Source: an uncultured Eubacteriales bacterium
Lineage (GTDB): Bacteria; Bacillota; Clostridia; Oscillospirales; Oscillospiraceae
NCBI GenBank assembly: GCA_905202605.1
Contig: CAJKSU010000103.1
Location: 1 to 9,721 of the forward strand
Direction of reading: 5' to 3'
DNA length: 9,721 bases
Under the pieces are notes generated by a model. The model had not been told where the DNA came from. It searched no databases and saw nothing but the letters and a program-made list of their open reading frames with translations. Both the position numbers and the translations under genes were made by a program. Positions 6,032 through 9,721 of this stretch are shown one piece after another; position 1 is the first letter of the stretch, and each line of letters opens with the position of its first letter.

Positions 6032-7282
6032 ATGAAACGAAAGCTAACCAGTCTGCTGCTGGTGCTGGCGATGGTGCTGAGCCTGTGCTCCCTGTCCGCC
6101 ATGGCGGCAGACGCGGTTGAAGCCGACAGCACGTCCATCCTGACCTTCGGCAATGCCATGTCCTTCGACGGTGCGTCCGTAAAGGGCTGCACCGACCCGG
6201 ACGCGGAGGAGATCGTGATCCCCGCGGAGGTGGATGGAAAGCCCGTCACCGAGATCGACGGGGAAGCGTTCATGGGCATGAAAAAGCTCCGTTCCGTCAC
6301 CATTCCCGACAGCGTAGCGCTGATCTGGATGCGGGCCTTTGCGGACTGCACCGCGCTGGAGCAGGTAGAGTTCCAGGGAGAACTGATCGCCCTGGACGAC
6401 TATTGCTTCTCCGGCTGCACCAGCCTGAAGGAGCTTAACCTGCCGCTGGTGGGCGGCAGCTTCGGCTACAGCTTCTTCGGCTGTACCGGGCTGAAAACCG
6501 TTGCCCTCACTGCGGGGCAGCCCGATATCGGTGTGCATGCCTTTGAGGGCTGCACCGGTCTGGAGGCGTTCTATATTCCCGCCTCCGTGGATCTGATCTA
6601 CCTTTCTTCAATCTCCCCCAATGAGAATCTGAAAATTTACGGCGTAAAGGGCAGCACCGCCGACCGCTATGCTCAGAAGATCGGCGTGGACTTCGTTCCC
6701 GTTGATGGGGCATCGGGCTTTTCTGATGTGGCGGAGGATCGCTATTACGCGGCGTCCATCCCCTGGGCCAGCCAGTCCGGCATCACTCTGGGCTACCCCG
6801 ACGGCACCTTCCGCCCGGATACCCCCTGCACCCGCTGGCAGATGGTAATGTTCCTGTGGCGGCTGTACGGCGAGCCGGAGGCCACCACGGTCCATGAATT
6901 TGAGGACGTGCCCAAGACCGCCCGGTACTATGACGCTGTGCAGTGGGCCTATGAAAACGAGATCACCAAGGGCGTTTCCGAGACAAAGTTTGCGCCGGAC
7001 CGTCCGGTGAGCCGCGGCATGGTGGTCACCATGCTCTGGCGCATGGACGGCAGCCCCAGCGACACCGGCTGGGGTCCTGACAACTTCACCGATGATATCC
7101 CCGAAAGCTATGTGCAGGCAGTGGGCTGGATGAGCCGCCATGGCGTGGTAAACGGCTACCCGGACGGCACCTTCCGCTCCGGCAATACCTGCACCCGCGG
7201 GCAGATCGTGACGTTTATCTACCGGAATATGGGGCATCTTTACAGAAGCGCAAATTCCAATATCGAAGATTTTGTGAACTGA
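6032..7282 (+). CDS. Secreted LRR (BspA-type) and triple SLH-domain surface protein
   Basis: A 416-aa exported protein. Residues 1-25 are a signal peptide: KRK, a long hydrophobic core and a likely cut after AMA. Residues about 55-225 contain BspA-type leucine-rich repeats of the LRR_5 kind, shown by repeating units such as AFADCTALEQVEF, CFSGCTSLKELNL and AFEGCTGLEAFYIP. Three SLH domains follow at about 229-280, 289-340 and 351-403, each with a W/Y-rich helix and the NGYPDGTF or LGYPDGTF loop in the first and third. SLH domains normally tether proteins to pyruvylated cell-wall polymers. The usual TRAE binding motif is replaced by TRWQ, SRGM and TRGQ. AAAAGGAG at 6016-6023 supports the start. 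It is a single-gene unit with its own promoter and terminator, placed between two inverted MITE-like elements. The architecture is confident; the adhesion or surface role is inferred. Confidence 0.9.
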   Translation: MKRKLTSLLLVLAMVLSLCSLSAMAADAVEADSTSILTFGNAMSFDGASVKGCTDPDAEEIVIPAEVDGKPVTEIDGEAFMGMKKLRSVTIPDSVALIWMRAFADCTALEQVEFQGELIALDDYCFSGCTSLKELNLPLVGGSFGYSFFGCTGLKTVALTAGQPDIGVHAFEGCTGLEAFYIPASVDLIYLSSISPNENLKIYGVKGSTADRYAQKIGVDFVPVDGASGFSDVAEDRYYAASIPWASQSGITLGYPDGTFRPDTPCTRWQMVMFLWRLYGEPEATTVHEFEDVPKTARYYDAVQWAYENEITKGVSETKFAPDRPVSRGMVVTMLWRMDGSPSDTGWGPDNFTDDIPESYVQAVGWMSRHGVVNGYPDGTFRSGNTCTRGQIVTFIYRNMGHLYRSANSNIEDFVN

Positions 7283-7305
7283 ACATAGCCGAAGGCATAT
7301 TTCAC

Positions 7306-7336
7306 TCGGTCTGCTCCAAAGGGGCAGGCCGAATTT
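7306..7336 (+). terminator. Terminator of the LRR/SLH gene
   Basis: TCGGTCTGCTCC (7306-7317) pairs with GGGGCAGGCCGA (7321-7332) over 12 bp, including two G-U pairs and an AAA loop, followed by a modest ATTTCATT tail. It sits 24 bases after the stop codon. Confidence 0.65.
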
Positions 7337-7361
7337 CATTCATCCGAGTATATTTTCTTCC

Positions 7362-7396
7362 GGCAATACCGCATAACTCGTCAAGGCGGTTTTGCC
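7362..7396. repeat. 35-bp mini-hairpin with the same ends as the MITE-like elements
   Basis: Starts GGCAATACCGCATAA, identical over 15 bases to the start of the element at 7471, and ends GGCGGTTTTGCC, which pairs back to the start with one mismatch. It looks like the two ends of the element family joined with the middle deleted. The flanks (TTCC and TTTC) are not a clean duplication. Confidence 0.5.
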
Positions 7397-7466
7397 TTTC
7401 TATTTACCGGAATTTCGGTATGCTGTCAAGCGGCTGCGGTTAGTTTTGTATTACTTTCTAGTGTTT

Positions 7467-7634
7467 CTATGGCAATACCGCATAATTTGGCGAGAGAGTC
7501 TGACGAGAGGATTTGCGTCAGAAAAAGGTGGAAAACCGCCGGAATACTTTGTGTATTTCAAGGTTTTCCTAACGCCTTTCTGGCGGAAAGAATCCGTCAG
7601 AATCCGAAGACGCAATTATGCGGTGTTGCCCTAT
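7467..7634 (+). mobile_element. MITE-like element, copy 2 (160 bp plus CTAT flanks)
   Basis: The element spans 7471-7630. Its ends, GGCAATACCGCATAAT and ATTATGCGGTGTTGCC, pair over 16 positions with one G-U. CTAT flanks it directly on both sides (7467-7470 and 7631-7634); because CTAT is not palindromic, this is better evidence for a 4-bp target duplication than TTAA at copy 1. Inner hairpins are TCTGACG/CGTCAGA (7499-7505, 7516-7522), GGAAAACC/GGTTTTCC (7530-7537, 7562-7569) and TCTGGCGGA/TCCGTCAGA (7579-7587, 7593-7601). It is inverted relative to copy 1 and carries no transposase. Confidence 0.72.
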
Positions 7635-7795
7635 AGGAATTGCCCTCCGTTTTGCATGAACCTGATAAAAATCCTGCGTTCCGTCCGAAGTCCGCCGCCC
7701 GCTCCATCCCGTTTTGCAGCTGGACTATTTTTCCAGATTGTAACCTGTTTTTTGTTTCATTTCGGACAAAAACGCCCCTTTTTGTGAAGAAAATA

Positions 7796-7831
7796 ACGAT
7801 TCTTGACGTGGTAAAGAATCGTATATATAAT
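7796..7831 (+). promoter_or_regulatory. Promoter of the NuoE-like gene with an inverted repeat over the -35
   Basis: TTGACG (7803-7808), a 17-bp spacer and TATAAT (7826-7831) form a near-consensus promoter. A perfect 9-bp inverted repeat, ACGATTCTT (7796-7804) and AAGAATCGT (7814-7822), separated by nine bases, spans the -35 box and most of the spacer. That placement suits a repressor operator. It does not resemble the Rex consensus, and the regulator is unknown. Confidence 0.75.
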
Positions 7832-7882
7832 ACGCTTACCAACCATTCTACGATGGAAATCCCTGAAAAGGAGCGTAACAAT

Positions 7883-8377
7883 ATGCCAAACAAGAAAACG
7901 TTGGTTACATTTTCGGGTACGCCGGAGCAGGAAGCACAGCTCCGGGAGGTCATTGCACAGTATAAGGATGTGCAGGGCGGCACCATGCCCGTGATGCAGG
8001 CGGCTCAGAACATCTACGGCTGCCTCCCCATTGAGGTGCAGCAACTCATTGCCGACGGTTTGAATATCCCCCTGTCCGAGGTCTATGGCATCGCCACGTT
8101 CTACTCCCTGTTCACCCTGAATCCCAAGGGTCAGCATCGGGTCAGCGTATGTCTTGGCACCGCCTGCTACGTAAAGAACTCTCAGCTGATCCTCGATAAG
8201 ATCGAGGCCATGCTGGGCTGCAAGTCCGGCTCCATCACTCCGGACGGCAAGTTCTCCGTGGACGCCACCCGGTGCGTGGGCGCATGCGGTCTGGCTCCGG
8301 TCATGATGGTGGACGACGATGTATACGGCCGCCTGACCCCCGACATGGTGGGTGACATTCTCAAAAAGTATGTGTAA
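7883..8377 (+). CDS. NuoE/HndA-like [2Fe-2S] thioredoxin-fold subunit
   Basis: A 164-aa cytoplasmic iron-sulfur protein. The four cluster ligands are visible as C-x4-C (Cys90, Cys95, in CLGTACYV) and C-x3-C (Cys131, Cys135, in CVGACG), preceded by the helical domain with the family's EVYGIATFYSLF (66-77). In NAD-linked hydrogenases and formate dehydrogenases, this subunit sits next to the NuoF-like flavoprotein and helps pass electrons to or from NAD. I set the start at 7883 rather than further upstream because AAGGAG (7868-7873 region) precedes it at the right distance and the family starts about here. It is the first gene after a strong promoter. The next gene in the expected order is almost wholly deleted, and the fragment after that is formate dehydrogenase, so this subunit probably lacks its native partners here. 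The protein itself looks intact. Confidence 0.9.
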   Translation: MPNKKTLVTFSGTPEQEAQLREVIAQYKDVQGGTMPVMQAAQNIYGCLPIEVQQLIADGLNIPLSEVYGIATFYSLFTLNPKGQHRVSVCLGTACYVKNSQLILDKIEAMLGCKSGSITPDGKFSVDATRCVGACGLAPVMMVDDDVYGRLTPDMVGDILKKYV

Positions 8378-8388
8378 GGAGGAGCAGG

Positions 8389-8410
8389 ATGAAGTCTCTG
8401 GAAGAACTCA
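8389..8410 (+). pseudogene. Start of a deleted NuoF/HndB-like gene
   Basis: AAGGAGG (8376-8382) is followed by ATG at 8389 and codons for MKSLEEL, a start typical of the small HndB or NuoF-like subunits that follow HndA/NuoE in such operons. The sequence then switches abruptly, near 8411, into formate dehydrogenase coding in a different frame. The recognisable part is only seven codons, so the gene identity is inferred from operon order. The open frame running on to 8748 is an out-of-frame artefact. Confidence 0.45.
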
Positions 8411-8800
8411 TACTGTCTGGGCGTTACCGAGCATTCCACCGGCACCGAGGGCGTGATGTCCATGTCCAACATGGCGATGATGGTGGGCAAGCTGGGGCGT
8501 CCCGGCTGCGGCGTGAACCCCCTGCGCGGTCAGAACAACGTACAGGGCGCCTGCGACATGGGCGCACAGCCCAACGATTACCCCGGCTACCAGAAGATCA
8601 CCCTCGACGGCAAGCCCAACCTGCCTGTGATCGAGAAGTTCGAGAAGGCATGGGGCTGCGAGCTGCCCAAGAAGGCAGGCCTTCACGCCACCGATACCTT
8701 CAGTGCGATGATCGACGGACGGGTCAAGGGTCTATACATCTACGGTGAGGATCCGGTGGTCACCGATCCCGACACCCATCACATTCTCAAGGCGCCGGAA
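8411..8800 (+). pseudogene. Internal fragment of formate dehydrogenase alpha subunit
   Basis: The frame running through 8453 encodes YCLGVTEHSTGTEG, then MSNMAMMVGKLGRPGCGVNP, then LRGQNNVQGACDMGAQP, then YPGYQKI and GLYIYGEDPVVTDPD. These match the middle of molybdopterin formate dehydrogenases in order and spacing. Only about 130 of the usual 700 or more residues remain. The N-terminal iron-sulfur region, the Sec/Cys active site and the C-terminal cofactor domain are all absent. On the left it is joined to the start of another gene in the wrong frame. On the right, similarity fades after HILKA (about 8792) and a TGA at 8819-8821 follows. It cannot encode an active enzyme. GTG/ATG codons at 8453-8458 could allow a peptide, but no ribosome site supports it. 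Confidence 0.85.
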
Positions 8801-8821
8801 TCATCGAGGATTCAGTTTTGA

Positions 8822-8889
8822 GGCAATACCGCACAATCGCGGCGGGCAGATTTGTGTAAAATGCCCTTGCCCTGCTGTGTGGCATTGCC
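8822..8889. repeat. 68-bp short member of the MITE-like family
   Basis: Begins GGCAATACCGCACAA and ends TGTGTGGCATTGCC, which pair with each other with two mismatches. The start matches the ends of the 160-bp elements. Most of their interior is missing, though GGGCA and TGCCC form a small inner stem. No 4-bp flanking duplication is visible (TTGA on the left, GTAT on the right). It lies directly at the broken end of the fdhA fragment. Confidence 0.5.
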
Positions 8890-8896
8890 GTATGAT
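8867..8896 (+). promoter_or_regulatory. Candidate promoter of the FNT gene, partly inside the repeat
   Basis: TTGCCC (8867-8872), an 18-bp spacer and TATGAT (8891-8896) make a plausible promoter 39 bases before the transporter start. Its -35 and spacer fall within the short repeat element. Read-through from the promoter at 7803 is the alternative. Confidence 0.35.
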
Positions 8897-8934
8897 ATCT
8901 GTGTCGAATTTTAAAAAAAGGAAGGTTTTCGTTC

Positions 8935-9603
8935 ATGAAAAAACATCTGGCTACCTTTGTCTATGCCGTTCTGGCAGGCGTATGCATCGGTCTGGGCGGC
9001 ACCGTATTTCTGCGGCTCAAGGACGCATTCACCGGCGGCAACGTGGTGGGTGCGCTGCTGTTCGCCATCGGTCTGTTCGCCATCTGCACCAGAGGCTACA
9101 ACCTGTTCACCGGCAAGGCCTGCTATCTCTTTGACAACAAGCCCGGCTATATCGTTACGCTGCTGGTGATCTGGCTTGGCAATCTGGTTGGCACCGGCTT
9201 CCTTGCACTGGTGGAAAACCTCACCTCCCTGTGCGGCACGGAGGCGGGCATCAATATCACCGCCAAGGCCATGGTGGAGGGCAAAATGGCCACCAGCCTT
9301 GGAAGCGTGTTCCTGCTGGCCTGCATCTGCAATATCTTCATCTATCTTGCGGTGAACGGCTACGCCAAGAATCCCCATGAGCTGGGCAAGTATCTTTCCA
9401 TTTTTCTAGGCGTTTCGGTGTTCATCCTCGCCGGAACGGAGCACTCCATTGCGGACATGTACTACTGGGCGGTGTCCGGCGAGCTACTTGCGGCCCCCGG
9501 AAAGAGCCTTCTGTATCTCGTTGTCATTTCCCTTGGCAATGTGGTCGGCGGGGTGTTCTTCCCGCTGATGGAGAAGCTGTATGGGAAGCTGCGCGCGGAA
9601 TAA
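8935..9603 (+). CDS. Formate/nitrite transporter (FNT) family channel
   Basis: A 222-aa membrane protein of the FocA/NirC family, which forms pentameric channels for formate or nitrite in the inner membrane. Visible features are the six hydrophobic segments, YNLFTGKACY (55-64) for the family's conserved re-entrant LFT segment, WLGNLVGTG (80-88) and SLGNVVGG (199-206) as the paired NxxG helices, and AGTEHSIADMYYW (166-178) carrying the conserved pore His170. It is shorter than E. coli FocA, mostly from a short N-terminus, but all core segments are present. AAGGAAGG (8918-8925) supports the start. Its place after formate dehydrogenase debris points to formate as the substrate. Nitrite or hydrosulfide cannot be excluded from sequence alone. 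It would survive as an uncoupled channel now that the dehydrogenase is broken. Confidence 0.88.
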   Translation: MKKHLATFVYAVLAGVCIGLGGTVFLRLKDAFTGGNVVGALLFAIGLFAICTRGYNLFTGKACYLFDNKPGYIVTLLVIWLGNLVGTGFLALVENLTSLCGTEAGINITAKAMVEGKMATSLGSVFLLACICNIFIYLAVNGYAKNPHELGKYLSIFLGVSVFILAGTEHSIADMYYWAVSGELLAAPGKSLLYLVVISLGNVVGGVFFPLMEKLYGKLRAE

Positions 9604-9618
9604 GCGTTTGTGAATGTG

Positions 9619-9651
9619 AAAACCGGGAGCGCATGGGCGTTCCCGGTTTTT
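9619..9651 (+). terminator. Terminator of the FNT gene
   Basis: AAAACCGGGA (9619-9628) pairs perfectly with TCCCGGTTTT (9641-9650), and the T-run continues to 9651. It lies 15 bases after the transporter stop and is a standard rho-independent terminator. Confidence 0.88.
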
Positions 9652-9670
9652 ATGCTGTCGGTTCTCTCTG

Positions 9671-9714
9671 GGGAACCCCTCTGTCGGCGCAGCCGACATC
9701 TCCCGCGTCGTCGA
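9671..9714. repeat. Modular intergenic repeat, copy 3 (partial)
   Basis: Carries the same outer modules as copy 1, GGGAACCCCTC at the left and CTCCCGCGTCGTCGA at the right, but with the hairpin GTCGGC-GCA-GCCGAC in place of the one at 5083-5103. Bases 9675-9704 are the exact reverse complement of 5273-5302. It is cut by the end of the window. Confidence 0.7.
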
Positions 9715-9721
9715 TGGCTCC

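Larger units (their letters stand above)
7283..7882. other. Intergenic region with repeats and a promoter
   Basis: These 600 bases between the SLH gene and the NuoE-like gene hold no supportable gene. They contain the SLH terminator, a 35-bp mini-hairpin, the second MITE-like element and the promoter of the NuoE-like gene. In 7635-7795 I see only a repeated CCGTTTTGCA (near 7650 and 7709) and a small AT-rich stem at 7766-7785. Confidence 0.6.

Noticed and set aside
6608..7339. 243-codon minus-strand frame opposite the SLH domains
   Set aside because: It is antisense to three clear SLH domains and has no independent support.
7766..7785. Hairpin ACAAAAA/TTTTTGT as a terminator
   Set aside because: The stem is AT-only, has no T-run after it on either strand, and no gene ends nearby.
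8389..8748. 119-codon frame starting MKSLEEL
   Set aside because: After the first seven codons it reads the fdhA fragment in the wrong frame and is very Arg-rich. It is a product of the deletion junction, not a gene.
1..9721. CRISPR arrays, tRNA or rRNA genes, riboswitches
   Set aside because: I found no regularly spaced identical repeats, no tRNA-like cloverleaf with a CCA-adjacent T-arm, no rRNA signature and no recognisable riboswitch core in any leader.

Overview
The window looks like chromosomal sequence from a low-to-mid GC anaerobic Firmicute, most likely a gut Clostridium-class organism of the Oscillospiraceae/Ruminococcaceae type. That assignment is an inference. It rests on strong AGGAG ribosome binding sites, sigma-A type promoters, an agr-type (HPK10) kinase plus LytTR regulator cassette, an S-layer homology (SLH) protein with BspA-type leucine-rich repeats, a NuoE/HndA-like flavoprotein-partner subunit beside formate dehydrogenase debris, and intergenic DNA dense in structured repeats.

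Layout. (1) 1-1645: a PucR-type regulator on the minus strand, then a divergent AT-rich intergenic region with a perfect palindrome and a strong plus-strand promoter. (2) 1646-5065: a three-gene signalling operon made of two tandem paralogous membrane histidine kinases and a LytTR response regulator whose start overlaps the second kinase. The two kinases carry complementary lesions. The first keeps the phosphoacceptor His but has lost the ATP-binding N and G boxes. The second has lost the His but keeps the N and G boxes. They look like two halves of one enzyme that would have to work as a heterodimer; this is the most notable observation in the window. (3) 5066-6031: 966 bases without a gene, filled with a modular repeat (two long copies, and a third piece at the end of the window), an isolated terminator, a pair of palindromes 21 bp apart, and a 160-bp MITE-like element. 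(4) 6032-7282: a secreted cell-surface LRR/SLH protein with its own promoter and terminator. (5) 7283-7882: 600 bases without a gene, holding a 35-bp mini-hairpin, a second 160-bp MITE-like element inverted relative to the first, and a strong promoter with an inverted repeat over its -35 box. (6) 7883-9603: an apparently decayed formate-metabolism operon. It has an intact NuoE-like gene, a seven-codon remnant of the next gene, an internal fragment of formate dehydrogenase alpha, a short member of the same repeat family, and an intact formate/nitrite transporter with its terminator.

How the parts may work together. The two kinases and the regulator form one signalling unit, but no peptide precursor or AgrB-like processing gene is visible, so the input is unknown. 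The NuoE-like protein, the fdhA fragment and the FNT channel once belonged to NAD-linked formate oxidation. With most of the diaphorase and dehydrogenase deleted, only the electron-transfer accessory subunit and the channel remain. The repeat family with GGCAATACCGC ends recurs around the SLH gene and at the edge of the broken fdhA, which ties it to local rearrangement.
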